Assembly (NCBI GenBank): GCA_039707655.1
Contig: CM077671.1
Coordinates: forward strand, 370,823,220 to 370,887,219
Length of the DNA stretch: 64,000 bases
Source of the DNA: Elymus sibiricus
Taxonomy: Eukaryota; Streptophyta; Magnoliopsida; Poales; Poaceae
Direction of reading: 5' to 3'
Shown: in pieces, positions 32,721-42,948 of the stretch
How the letters are laid out: every line of letters begins with the position of its first letter
Numbering within the stretch: the first letter of the stretch is position 1
Notes under the pieces: model-generated
Databases searched by the model: none
What the model saw: only the letters and a program-made list of their open reading frames with translations
Told to the model about the DNA's origin: nothing
Position numbers and translations under genes: made by a program

Positions 32721-33104
32721 AACTAAAAAGGTAAGACTATATGCACGATACGGTCGCGCGGGGCTCCACTCCCATGACACGGATACACTACACTACTCTA
32801 CGATCGACCATGGCAGATCCATTTGTCTTTCCCATGTCCGGCAGCCTGATCACCAGACAGCCTGGAGCCCCGGAGGCATATGCTTCAGCGCAAAGGACGA
32901 CTCGCTTCCCCACTGCTCATCGGAGTGGAACCCCCGGCTGATGCTTCAGCGGGAGGGAAAGGGGCGCCTCCGCTTCCGTGGAGCCCATACGGGGTCGGCG
33001 ATGGTCCTCCCAAGAGAAGAACCAGGCCAGACACCGGCTTTGTACATTGGCGTCGCCTCGGCGATGGTCTTCATGGGACCCAAGCGGTGGCGGCCTCCCG
33101 TGTG
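32721..33104. other. No confident gene; flank of a transposon-borne frame
   Basis: GC-rich sequence with open frames on both strands. Minus-strand phrases near 33000-33100 (VPMKTIAEATP-like) may continue the frame at 33105-33440 after its stop, but no domain is recognised. Confidence 0.3.
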
Positions 33105-33440
33105 CTACTTCTCCTCGATGATGGCGGCGGACGCGGAGGCGCTGACCACCGACTCGTTGCTCTTCGCGCACCTGCCTTTCTGTCTCTGCCTGCATGGTGC
33201 GGCCGCAGAAACGTGAGGCGCGGTTGCCACCGTGTCGGCGTGGAGCAACTCACCACTCCTCGTCGAGCTGGCTTGGAGCGGCGAGTTGCTGAACCACGCG
33301 CCGGCTTGGGCGGCAACTGGCTCCGTCGGGCTAGGCGAGGGAGGTGGAGCAGCGAGCTGCCTCGCTCGTGCTCGTATCCGGCGGGATCGGCGGGCCACCC
33401 AACCTGTTTGTATGCCAGAGAAGTGCTCTTCGGAAGCCAT
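33105..33440 (-). CDS. Hypothetical protein, probably carried by a DNA transposon
   Basis: A 111-codon frame beginning MASEEHFSG at an ATG at 33440, Ala/Ser/Arg-rich, ending SAAIIEEK. I recall similar short frames recurring in Triticeae genomes, which would suggest a gene spread by transposons, but this was not checked. No catalytic or binding motif is visible. The right flank (33830-33960), with repeated GACCGATC and a terminal GAGAGATGCTTAG, looks like the subterminal part of a DNA element. Longer upstream extension of the frame exists without an obvious start signal. Confidence 0.3.
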   Translation of the reverse strand: MASEEHFSGIQTGWVARRSRRIRARARQLAAPPPSPSPTEPVAAQAGAWFSNSPLQASSTRSGELLHADTVATAPHVSAAAPCRQRQKGRCAKSNESVVSASASAAIIEEK

Positions 33441-34306
33441 CGGAAGAGTAGAGAAAATGGTGAAGGAGGAGATGGGGGGCGGCGGAGGGGGGCGATTCTT
33501 GCCTGGCGTCTGGCCTCGTTTAAATAGAGGGCGGACGGGAGTAGCTCGCCCGGCGTTGCGTTTAATGTCGGCCCGCTCATGAACGGACGTGTGACCGGAG
33601 TAGGTTCTTCGGCTTCCATGTGGGTTTAATAGAGGCGTTTGAATGCGGCGAGGAGACGTGTTCAACCGGGCGTGCACCGGCGGCGCCCTCGGCTAGGCGG
33701 CATGAATGCAGGTAGCTGGCGCCGGACGGGAATCACGCATGGGAGGGGGGGGGGGGGGTTGGTGGCCAGGATGATCAAAAGCGGGCTTGGGATCGGTCCG
33801 GACTCCCGCAAACCTCTCCACGTTTGTCTCCGATTTGCGGAAAAAAAATCATGTACGGACCGATCCATGGACCGATACAGAACCGTGTTGGATGGCTTTT
33901 GCGATGCGGACATACACGGAAGGTTTGCGAGTCCGCGTTAGAGAGATGCTTAGTTAGGTTCTCAAAAAAAATTTGTGTGTCTGTGGGAAAGTTAGGTTCT
34001 CAATCAATGTGATCTCGTCCGTTCCTTTGTTCGCCTCTCGGCGTCTTAGCGACAGACAGGGAGTTGATTGCAGAAGTGATGTGGCCCTGTTCCAGGAGTG
34101 AGACATTACCACAAATTGAGCGCTACGTATAGCTCAGCGTCTGCATCTTTCTTTCTGTACAACGACACAAAAATCACATTTCTCGCGGGAAAATTTATCT
34201 TCCGTCACGAGAAAGGACTCCAGAGTCCTCTGCTTCGTTTACCAGTACTACACTTCCTCTGCAGCAACGCCGCCGTACTTCGTTCCACCGTGTGTTTGTT
34301 TCCCGG
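33441..34306. other. No gene seen; 3' flank of the RING gene at right
   Basis: It contains a G run (33746-33758) and probable DNA-transposon ends. The part nearest 34306 should include the 3' UTR of the minus-strand RING-H2 gene. Confidence 0.45.
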
Positions 34307-35204
34307 CTAGTAGACGGCGTGGCGGCACATGGGGCAATGGGGCTTCCACAGGAGCCAGCTGTCGATGCACGCCCGGTGGAACACGTGGCCGCACGCCGGC
34401 AGCCTCCTGGCGCCCTCGCCGGCCTGGAACTCCTGAGCAGGACGACAACATCAGCTCGTCAGCTAATCAATGGCACATTGCCGCTATATCATCACCTCTG
34501 ATGAGAAGCTAGCTATAGCACTGACATGGAGGCAGATGGGGCAGGTGGTGTGCTGCCCCGCGGCGGCGGCCTCCTTGGTGAGCACCATCGCCGGGAGGCT
34601 CTCGACGGCGGCCCTCCGCGCGGCCGTCACCGGGCCGGAGCTCGGCTCGAAGAGGTCGCCTCGGTGGGAGTGGTGCTGCTGCAGCGCCTCCATCTGGCTG
34701 TCCAGCGCGCCGCTTATGGTCGGGAACACCGAGCCGCGCAGGAGGCGGCCGGCCGCCAGGCTCCGGAGCACCAGACGCTGCGAAATGAACTCCATAAAAA
34801 TTAATTGTTAATCTTGGTCAATGGCGATCGAATCTCCAACTTGGTGACTTGCGAGGCGTACCGTGCGTTTGATGCGCGCGTCCATGGAGCAATCGTCACA
34901 GGTCCATATCCTGAGGAGCGAGTCGGAGAGCTCCACGGAGACGAGGGCGCCGGTGACCGCCCCGACCACAGTGCCCTGCAGCAGGCCGTCCTCGTTGGCG
35001 AAGCCCCACAGGAGGCCGAGCATGCCGCCGATCACCGTACCGGCTGCAAACGACACAACAATGCGTAAGTAGCTAATCGTCGTAAGATCGATCGACACAA
35101 TGCGAAAGCACCATTTGTGGCCGTGCGTGCGTACCTGCGCCGAAGGCGGCGACGACGAGCGAGCGCGCCAGCCCGCCGGCTGCTCTGGTGGCCACGTCGA
35201 GCAT
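34307..35204 (-). CDS. RING-H2 finger protein, NEP1-interacting protein-like (four exons)
   Basis: Exons on the minus strand: 35204-35135, 35043-34862, 34777-34526, 34432-34307. They sum to 630 bp, exactly 210 codons with the stop, and every intron is GT-AG. The N-terminal half has small-residue, Gly/Ala-rich hydrophobic segments (ARSLVVAAFG, then TVIGGMLGLLWGFANEDGLL and GTVVGAVTGALVSVELSD), typical of the membrane anchor of this family. The C-terminal half holds the RING-H2: CPIC, then CGHVFHRAC, then CPMC, with all eight ligands present. Family members are E3 ubiquitin ligases; Arabidopsis NIP1/NIP2 tether the plastid polymerase RPOTmp at thylakoids. The start was chosen as the ATG giving the family-like short N-terminus; the frame is open further upstream. 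No break is visible. This is the best-supported host gene. Confidence 0.85.
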
Positions 35205-35350
35205 GTTGCTTGCTGCTACGTTCAGGTCCGAAGGGCCGGAGTCGCAAGAGTCTGTGACGGACGTCTTGCGCTGGTCGATGGAGATCGAGCACGTACGTAC
35301 GTAGCTATCGACACGGAGGCGGGATGAAGAAGCAGCTAGCGGACGCGTGT

Positions 35351-35360
35351 ACGTATATAA
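35351..35360 (-). promoter_or_regulatory. Possible TATA box of the RING-H2 gene
   Basis: Minus-strand TTATATACGT lies about 150 bases upstream of the chosen ATG, which would leave a leader of about 110-120 bases. Only its position and composition support it. Confidence 0.35.
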
Positions 35361-35910
35361 GCGAATGGCCTCTGCTGTGTAGCTAGTAAGTAGTAACACG
35401 CGACTGCGGGATGTCGTTGCTCCGGGCGCTCCCCGTCGACATCGAGGCCGGGCGAGGCGGCCCCAAGCACGGATGGAGTTAAGAGGGCATCTGAAGGTAC
35501 CGAAGCAAGCGCGACGGCACAGGGAGGGCACCGGGCGGACAGGAGTACAGGGCCTCTCCCCGTCGCTGGGGGTTGGGGGCGTTGCGCTTTGCCCCGCCCG
35601 GCCGGTACCGCGCGGAAGGAAGAAGGCATGCATGCACGGACGGGATTATGGGAAGTGGGTTTGCTTTGCCGATTGGTATACGTCGATTAGAGAGAGTGAC
35701 GATGCACAGAGAATCAAAGAAACGGTTGATGCGCGCGACATGTGCAGTCATGTAACACCCAACTGTGTACGTCCAAGTTCGAGTTTGAGCGATCGCCGGC
35801 CAGACGACAGCAACATGTCATCGCCGCGGGCCGCTCCGCGTCAGCGTCGGGGACCGGCGAGGCGGGCCGTTCCTATGTACGGATGGAGGAGGCCATCACG
35901 CATGCGCTAA
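35361..35910. other. Upstream flank of the RING-H2 gene, no gene seen
   Basis: GC-rich sequence with overlapping short frames on both strands, none with a recognisable domain. It likely contains the remaining promoter. Confidence 0.4.
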
Positions 35911-36870
35911 GGGCAACCAAGCTAATTAGGTCCAATCAGGCTCGCGCGGGAAGAATCCGTCATGTTTGGTTGCCCGTATACATTGTTCGGTCTGCATCGC
36001 ACGAAGTTTAAAGCATCTTCGAGCCAGGCCCAAATGCAACTTCCGGTTCGGTAGTTTCTAGAGAGACGGGTTCGACCGAAGCAGGGGAGGCGAACGCAGC
36101 GCTGAGCTCGTGCGACCACGAAGATGACGCGAGCTCGCGCGCGTCTCCGAGAAATCGGCGGGAGTATTCCGGCTCACCTCCCGCTGATTCGGCCCCTATT
36201 TAGCCCCCTTCTCTTCATCGCTCAAACTCCCACCACCCTCCCCCTCCCCCCTCTCTTCGAGCTTTCCCTCCGACCCGCATCAGCACCGACGAGCAGGCTA
36301 GCGGCGCTCCTTCACCGGCCGGCGGTCCACGGCGGTGACGACTCGTGTCCTTAACTTCTCCGACCGTTCCCACGTCCCCCTCGAGCTGCAGCCATGGCCT
36401 CTGTGAGTTTAATCACCCCCTTCTATGTGTTCGTTGTAGCTAGATCTAAGAGTATGTGGAGATAGGGTTTGATGTGCAAGCATGTGGTAAGGTTGATTCG
36501 TGCGTCGATCTGTGAGCAGATGATAGATTGTGATGTTGTGGTAGCTATTGGTGATGGATTTATAGCATGCTAGAGTAGTATGAATGTATGATAGTGATGA
36601 ACACAATGGATTCATAACTGGTTGTGATGTTGTGGTATCTATTGGTGGTGGATTAGTAGCATGCTAGAGTAGTATGATAGTGATGAACACAATGGATTCA
36701 TGGGTAGTTGTGATGTATGCTCCTCCTTTCATAGATCGTCCGATATTGTATGTGCTATGCTTATTGTCAATGGATGCTACTATTGTAGGACATGACCACG
36801 TAGATGCAAGAGCTTAGTTAGGCCCTTGTTCTGTCCGACAGCTAGTTTGCGGCGTCCTATGTCGAGGACT

Positions 36871-36900
36871 GTTAGCCCCCCCCCCCCCCCCCCCCCCCCC
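36871..36900. repeat. Poly(C) run
   Basis: About 30 consecutive C, then G and five more C. The length of such a run is unreliable in sequencing. Confidence 0.9.
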
Positions 36901-36965
36901 GCCCCCAATGAGCACATGTGTGTTTATTCAGAGGTGTTTGAGGTTTCAGCCGGTGGTTCTCTTTT

Positions 36966-37589
36966 ATGCCAGTTGTGCTCTTTAAGCCAACTGCTACTGT
37001 TGCTGCCACTGCACTGACGGCAGCCACAAAGGCAAAGAAGAATAGTAGGGGGAACAACATGAATTGGCATCCGTTCATGTCCACGTTCGTGCTGAAAAAG
37101 ATGTGTGAGCTCATCTCTAGTGGGGTTGAGACTGACAAGGGCTTCAAGGAGGTGCACTTGAACACCGTTGCGAAGCAGGAGTTCGAGTTCTATGGCCAAG
37201 AGGTGACCGCTACCCAGTTGTACAACCACCTCAGGAAGTGAAGAGCTCGATGGATCCAAGTGTCCAAGCTGAGAGACCTTAGCGGCGCGTCGTGGGATCA
37301 GAACACTTGCTCTATCGTTCTAGAGTCAGGGCACTACCCAGGTGTATTCACCAGCATGACTGAGTCCGTGAAGGAGGTGGCAACCGCCATTAGGGAGAGC
37401 AAATCTCTCGACGTCCACCCTGACATGTACAGTGCCGTCATGGAGCAAGGTGAAATCAACAATGAGGCTCTCGTTGCATCTCTGAGCCATCGGTTGGACA
37501 ATAAGGCCCAGGGTGTTGGGTTTGTTGCCATGGCAGACACCAACAGGGTGATCTGGCTTAGCAGCTATCTGGGCAAGCACTACTACTAG
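36966..37589 (+). pseudogene. Myb/SANT-like DNA-binding protein (Harbinger ORF1 type)
   Basis: A Myb/SANT-like domain (Myb_DNA-bind_3 type): NWHPFMSTFVLKKMCELIS, then TDKGFKEVHLNTVAKQEFEF, then TQLYNHLRK and, after a break, RWIQVSKLRDLSGASWD. A TGA at 37239-37241 splits it in frame, exactly where family members have a tryptophan. The C-terminal part (to TAG at 37587-37589) includes a segment ending YLGKHYY that I do not recognise. In Harbinger elements this protein binds the transposon ends and brings in the transposase. The start used (37-residue lead before the domain) is arbitrary; an upstream exon is likely. Confidence 0.65.
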
Positions 37590-37619
37590 AGCTTGCTACT
37601 GGTTACCGCGTGCATGATC

Positions 37620-37670
37620 CTGGACGGCGATGGCGATGGTGATGGCGAAGGCGACGATGATGATGATGTA
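37620..37670. repeat. GATGGC/GATGAT simple repeat
   Basis: An imperfect trinucleotide-hexanucleotide repeat directly after the Myb/SANT frame. If spliced into the gene it would encode an acidic Gly/Asp run. Confidence 0.7.
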
Positions 37671-37973
37671 TATTTTGTGTAGCTAGGGCTCGAAAAATGT
37701 TTGATAGTCTGTATATTTTGTTGAGGTGGTATATACTAAGCCCTCATGATGATTGTGAACTTGTGGTGGTAGGATGGTACCCTCTTTTGGATGTGGTGGT
37801 AGGATGACCCCATAGTAGTGCTAGGTTGAACTTGTTATGCCATGTAATCATGCATGCTTACTACTTCTCTTTTGCTCCTTTGCTTGCTGCTTGAATTCTC
37901 CTTTGCTTGCTGCTTGATTGCTCCTTTGTTTGTTGCTTCAACTGTTGCTCTTGTGCACTACTAGGACAAGTGA

Positions 37974-38165
37974 TATGCGGTGTTCATCGAGAGGGCACCA
38001 GGGGTTTACAGTTCATGCAAAGCTTACAATGAACGAGTTTTAGGTTTCAGCAACAGCAGCCACATAGGGTTTAAAACTAGGCAGGCAGCAGAAGATGCTT
38101 ACACCAAGTTTATGCGAAAGCAGGCATGGAAGATTGAACTTAGGCGGCGCCACACTTTGGGGTGA
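37974..38165 (+). CDS. RNase H1 N-terminal (hybrid-binding, Cauli_VI-type) domain exon
   Basis: The frame runs YAVFIERAPGVYSSCKAYNE, then VLGFSNSSHIGFKTRQAAEDAY. This matches the small domain found at the N-terminus of eukaryotic RNase H1 and in caulimovirus inclusion-body protein, which binds RNA:DNA hybrids. There is a TGA just upstream (37971) and no ATG, so it is best read as a downstream exon whose acceptor AG lies near 37970. The domain is followed by a basic tail ending RRRHTLG and TGA at 38163-38165. Family members have Trp where this copy has Cys in YSSC. The link to the Myb/SANT gene is by position only. Confidence 0.55.
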   Translation, partial: YAVFIERAPGVYSSCKAYNERVLGFSNSSHIGFKTRQAAEDAYTKFMRKQAWKIELRRRHTLG

Positions 38166-38511
38166 AGAACTTCTTCATCATCGTGCAGTTCGTTGCCATT
38201 GCAGTGTTGTGGCATTGGTGTGGTAGTTGTGAACTTGTGATCGTGTGTAAGGTAACCTAATTATATAGGGTACAAGGTTAGCACACCTTGCACCCTATGT
38301 GCAACCAAACAGCATGCTTAGTGTGAGTTGAGACAATGCAGTCAACCAATTACCGTGTGCAAAGCTATGACCTAATGTAGGAAGTGTCGATGCAGGCAAC
38401 CAAACATGTTGCAAATGTTTGTTTTTAGGTAGTATCTACTAAGCCGAGCTTAACTCACCATCACATGCAGAGCCTAGTATTGAGATGTCAACCAAACATG
38501 TTGAAGAGCAT

Positions 38512-39840
38512 CTACACCCAGGCGCCTCAAACCAGCCTCAAACATCCGGGCGGGCAGACCGGTCACAAAAAATCGACCCATCTGGATGTCGCAAACCGGA
38601 CTCAAATGCCCAGGCTGTCCGGCACCCCTCATATCTAGCCCAAATCTAGGATGGATATAGGGCGGCCCGGTCACATCCGGGCACGTCTGCCACGTCGTAG
38701 CTAACAGGCTCGGCCATCGACCCCACCGTTGTCCCATAAAATCCCCAATCCGATGCCTCGCTCCGAACCGTAGCTCAATCTTACTCGCCTCTCTCGCTCC
38801 ATCCTCTTCTCTCCTCTCTTAGATTCCAATCCAATCCGGCGCAATATCGAGCTCCGGTAGCCACTCCGGCTCCGACCTTGACTACGAGGAGGAGTTGGCC
38901 CTCCACATTGCCTTGGAGTGGTCCAAGGTGGACATCGGGGGCAGCTTCGGATCTGCAGCGTCGTCGCAGCTCCCGCGTCGGTGCAGGGCGGACGCCAGAC
39001 CTGGACCCTCCCGGCCCGTGCGCAGCTCCGCCAGGACGGCTCAGTCTGCACCGCCCCCGCGCCGTCTCCTTCCCCTGTCAGCCGCTCCTACACACGGGCA
39101 GCAGCGGGTGCTAGTGCCCGCGCCGCCCTCTGCGAGAGGCAACGGGCAAGGGAAAGGGACGCGGCGGAGTAGTGTGTGCTCCGTCGTCGCGCGATTGAGG
39201 CGGAGCCCGACGAGGACGAGCGGCTGCTCGCATGGGTCTACCGCCAGTCGCTCATGACGGCGGAGACGAACGCTCGCCGCCAACGGTGGAACAATTCAAA
39301 GGCGCTCCGGCTTGCTATTGAGCAGTCGGAGCGCGAGGCGGAGCAGGCGGCTCGGGTCGCCAAGTTGAAGCGGCGGCAGGAGAGGGCCGTCCGTTGGATG
39401 AAGGGGTTGATCATCCTCTCCGACTCCGACTCCAACAACGGCGAAAACCACAGCTCGACCTCCGACGACGACGACCAAGACCCTCCACCAACCGTGGACG
39501 CCTACAGCTGCGTCGGCGACTGGAAGGGCCAAGGCCCGGTGAAGAAGTGGTGAATCTTCGGCGTCTCCGTCGTCAAATTCTAGTTATTTAGTACTCTAGT
39601 AAGAAGTTGTCCATCGTGTATGTTGATTAGGTGAACTTTGATTAGCTTTTGAAGATTCATTGGTGATCTTTTGGTGATCGAAATGTGCATATCTAGTTCT
39701 GTTTTATAGTCCGTCCGATGATTTACGTAATTTATCTTCACTTTACATGGGTAGTATGGAAATAGGCACAGGCGGAGGACGCGGTAGGGCAAGGGCGCTC
39801 GGACGCGGACGTTTGGAACCTCGGTGTATATACACCCTAT
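38512..39840 (+). mobile_element. DNA-transposon-like unit carrying a decayed gene
   Basis: The left border begins AGCATCTACACCCAGGCGCC, a start typical of small grass DNA elements, followed by a compact promoter-like region and one gene (38844-39553). The right border near 39780-39840 has GGACGCGG phrases. Inverted ends could not be aligned by eye, so the unit is tentative. Confidence 0.35.
38844..39553 (+). pseudogene. Transposon-amplified Triticeae gene of unknown function, broken
   Basis: Reading from 38844 gives a Ser-rich start, an acidic DYEEELALHIALEWSK motif, a Pro/Arg-rich middle, then in another frame AIEAEPDEDERLLAWVYRQS, a charged helix with EQSEREAEQAARVAK, and an acidic end DSDSNNGEN before VKKW. 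I recall a repeated grass family with this layout, unchecked. Three defects: ATA stands where the ATG would be (38844-38846), a frameshift lies between about 39050 and 39130, and a TAG is near 39170. Not functional. Confidence 0.5.
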
Positions 39841-40413
39841 ATGCAAAAGAAATTAGCAATTAAACAAAAAGTCAAAAATTTCTAAAAATATTTTTAAAAT
39901 AAACTTGACCTTCCATTGTACTTGTGAAAAAATTCCACAAAAAGAAAATTACAGTTTGACTTCTTTTCAAAAAAGCCAAATTTTCGGTCAAAATAGTATG
40001 AATAGTGACCTATAGTAGCAAATAAATTTATTTATTTTTGCCCAGAAGTCAATGTTGGGTTTTTTTTGGGCAAAAATTATATACTAGTGCAAAGCAAAGT
40101 CAAGTTTAATCTAAAAATACTTCGGAACTATTTTGACATTTTAATTAATTATTAAAAAAATCCTCATATAGGATGCATATACAACCAGAAACCAAAGTGT
40201 ATTTCCCAAGGACGCTCGCCCTACCTTGATGTCTCGCGATGTTTTTCTAGGTTTATATGTATATTCCACTGAATGGCTAAAAATCACCGTGAAACACTTT
40301 ACTGGGTCGTGAAGCATGAATCCTATCGACGTTATTGGGCCATAGCAACCAGCAGGTCACGTTATTTTCCAAAAAAAGACTAGCAGGTCAAGCCAGTCAT
40401 CATGGAAGCCTCC
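39841..40413. other. No gene seen
   Basis: AT-rich sequence with scattered A runs. Short frames have no domain. Confidence 0.5.
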
Positions 40414-41096
40414 CAACGATCACTCCCACGTGCCGCCACTTGGCGCGTTCTCAGCCGCCACCACGTGTCGCGCTCTGAACGTTCCCATCAGATTTTTTTT
40501 CATTTTTTCACACGCGTTTTCGGCTTTCTAGTTTGGTTTTTTTCCGGGGTTTTTTGGTGTTCCAGTTTTTCATCAGTCTTTCTTAGCTTTTGGACGGGAA
40601 GAAATTTGCGCGAAAAAACGTGTTTTCTATTTTTTTTCGCGAGAGGCACGGTTTTGCTTCCGCGAGAGGCACGATTTTGCTTCCGCGAGAGGCACGGCCG
40701 TGCCTCTCGAAAAAGGAAAAAACGGGCGGGGGGGGGGGGGGGGGGGGGGTTCGCGAGAGGCATGGTGTTTTGCCTTCGCGAGAGACACGGCCGTGCCTCT
40801 CGGAAAGGAGAAAAACGCGTTTTCTGTTTTTTTCTATCGCGAGAGGCACGGGTTTTTCGTCCGGTTTTTTCCTAAAAAAAGTTCATCAAAACCTATCAAC
40901 AATGGGATCTAGTTTTGAAGATCTCGACGCGAGGAACCCAACGGTGAAAACGGTTTGAGATTTGGACGCACGGTTTAAGAGATAAAACGTTTTGAAAATA
41001 CGGATCTACGAATAAAGTCAAAACTCTCAGGTTGCGACAAGTGGAACAGATGCAGTGCGCCACTTGTCGCAACCGGGGAGGTGGGAGTGATCTTTG
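40414..41096. mobile_element. Small TIR element with palindromic CGAGAGGCACG repeats
   Basis: Termini CAACGATCACTCCCAC (40414-40429) and GTGGGAGTGATCTTTG (41081-41096) are inverted copies with one mismatch. Next to each is a CCACTTG phrase in opposite orientation. The interior has six copies of a CGAGAGGCACG-type motif between 40638 and 40850. One forms a perfect 24-bp palindrome (about 40684-40709) and another a near-palindrome (about 40777-40801). No coding frame is convincing. A non-autonomous Mutator- or hAT-type element is likely. Confidence 0.5.
40730..40750. repeat. Poly(G) run
   Basis: About 21 or more consecutive G inside the TIR element, flanked by the CGAGAGGC motif. Run length is uncertain. 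Confidence 0.85.
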
Positions 41097-41127
41097 AAAG
41101 GTGTACTCGTCAATTAGTGATCTCAGT

Positions 41128-42338
41128 CAGAGTATCTATAGTCGGACCCTCTATTTGCTCCCTAAACGTCCGTAACGTTCATCCGGTCAATGATCGGTCA
41201 AAAAAATGTTGATGCAACCAGACCCCTCACTTAGTCCCTATACGCCCAGATTGACCAGCACCTCTCGAATCGGGACCAAATGTTGGGTTGATATGAGGGC
41301 GCCCGGAAGCGACCGGGCACCCCGCTCTATTGTATAGCGGTCCCACCTGTAGTCACCCGAATCTCCTTCCTCTCTCATCTCTGCACGGCGTGAAGGATGT
41401 AACGGCATGGCATTTCATCAACTGATGATTTTATTTTGGCCTACACCCTTGCACCGGACTGCACCTTGTCCGTTTGACACATTGTGATTCAAAAAGAGCC
41501 GTGCAAACATCGATGTTCCTTTTGTGAAGAAGAGATGGAGATTCACAGTGATAGTCCGTCTGCTTCACAAAGGGTGCAATGATGATTGAAGCTTATTACT
41601 TCTGGATGACCCGGCTATTTAAGTCGGTCGACTAGCTCCTCATGCGGCGAGGTGGGACTAAAAATATCCAAAACCCGCCGACCCAATACGGATGTGAAAA
41701 TCTTAAGTACGAGCAATTTATTCGGTGTTTTTTCGACAGCCCTGCTGACCAACACGGACGTGATGATCGGCGTGCATGTGTTTGCATGTATTAGCTATTT
41801 GGGAAATAGGGTTTGTGGTTGCAAATGATAAAATTTGAGGCCTGCTTGCTTACTGTCCGCAGATGTTTGAGGGTCCAAATTTGCAGGTTGCGACTGTAAA
41901 TGCCCTCATGCACAACCTAGTGCCCTCGCTCGATCCAATCGTTCATCAAGGAAACTACAATGCCACGCTAGTCTCCGGACTATTGCTCGACACGAACCCT
42001 AGCGGCGGCCAGCAGACGCCATTAGAGCTTCCTTGTCGATATATTTTAGGTTGCTCTTCTATTTAAAATATGTTGTACGTGCTTATTTTATTGAGGATCA
42101 TATGAAAATATTGGTGTGAATTGTTGGTGTCAATGTTGGTTTTGCATCAAAAAGTATTTTGCTTTAGAGTTCGCCCCACCTCAAAAAAGTGTCGTCCTCC
42201 GCCACTGAAAATAGGGCATCCGATATGGAAGTGCATATATTAAGGACACAATTTAAGACGTGTCAGATCAATGCCTACGGACACGTTCGGACACGTTTAA
42301 GGGACCGAATTTACCAACCATGAGTGAAGATGCTCTAA
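41128..42338. mobile_element. Candidate DNA element with AGAGTATCT/AGATGCTCT ends
   Basis: AGAGTATCTATAGTC near 41129 and GAGTGAAGATGCTCT ending near 42337 are inverted with three or four mismatches. The interior has no supported gene. Grass Harbinger and hAT MITEs often begin AGAGCATCT, which is why I list this. Confidence 0.3.
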
Positions 42339-42472
42339 GAACACAGCCACACTTGCCAAATATGACTCGTGAACGCGTCCGTAGAAAAGACAGGAGCCCG
42401 TCACCCCTTACTTGCGTGCTTTGCAGCCGCACTCTCCATGTCCTTATACTACTCCATGCAACGTCTATTATA

Positions 42473-42625
42473 TACTCCCCTCGTACACAAACGTAAGATG
42501 TTTTAACTTCTTTATTAATCCGGTGTATATAGATACAATTTAATATTTGTGTTTACTTATTTCAGTCTGTATACAGTTTATATTAAGATATCCAAAACGT
42601 CTTATATTTATAAACAGAGGGAATA
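42473..42625. mobile_element. Stowaway (Tc1/mariner) MITE
   Basis: The element lies between TA dinucleotides at 42473-42474 and 42624-42625, starting CTCCCCTCGTACACAAACG and ending with the inverse CTTATATTTATAAACAGAGG. Size (about 150 bp), TA target and CTCCCTC-like ends are diagnostic of Triticeae Stowaway MITEs. Confidence 0.8.
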
Positions 42626-42639
42626 CATAATACGTGAAG

Positions 42640-42948
42640 TAAAGAAGCTACATCCAAAAAGAAACTAGCTCGTCGTTGTCAAATATATCGACGACCGCCT
42701 TGCGGGAGTTGCAGGCTCGTGGTCATTGGCGGGTGAATAGCTCATGTGCGACATTTTTCATGCGAATTGGAAAGGATGCAACGTACTTCATAGAAATAGC
42801 TCGCGTGTGACGTTTTACATGGCAATAATAGCCCCTATACGACCAGGTGGTTAAAACACGGGAACGGTCGTCAACGGGGAGTGCAGTTAAGTTAAAAACA
42901 GAGGGTCAAACTGATCAGTGCACCTGTTTGTGGGTCCCACTTGGCAGT
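42640..42948 (+). mobile_element. Left flank of the MULE (up to the element D insertion)
   Basis: Two loosely repeated phrases, ATAGCTCATGTGCGAC and ATAGCTCGCGTGTGACG, lie near 42740 and 42796. The stretch joins the MULE at 53435 across element D, because the element's target duplication is GCAGT/ACAGT. It probably includes the MULE terminal region, but the matching right terminus is not in view. Confidence 0.4.

Larger units (their letters stand above)
35911..38500 (+). mobile_element. PIF/Harbinger-like element carrying Myb/SANT and hybrid-binding domains
   Basis: The left end shares phrases with the element at 3684 (GTTTGGTTGC, CTGCATCG, AGTTTAAAGCATC). The right end (about 38380-38500) has GTGTCGATGCAGGCAACCAA, whose complement GTTTGGTTGCCTGCATCGAC mirrors the left end, giving subterminal inverted similarity. 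Inside are a Myb/SANT gene (36966-37589) and an RNase H1 N-terminal-type domain (37974-38165). No transposase is present. Exact termini and target duplication were not fixed. Confidence 0.55.

Noticed and set aside
37974..38165. Integrated caulimovirus fragment
   Set aside because: The domain also occurs in cellular RNase H1 and in plant proteins. No viral movement, coat or RT domain is nearby, and the context is a Harbinger-like element.
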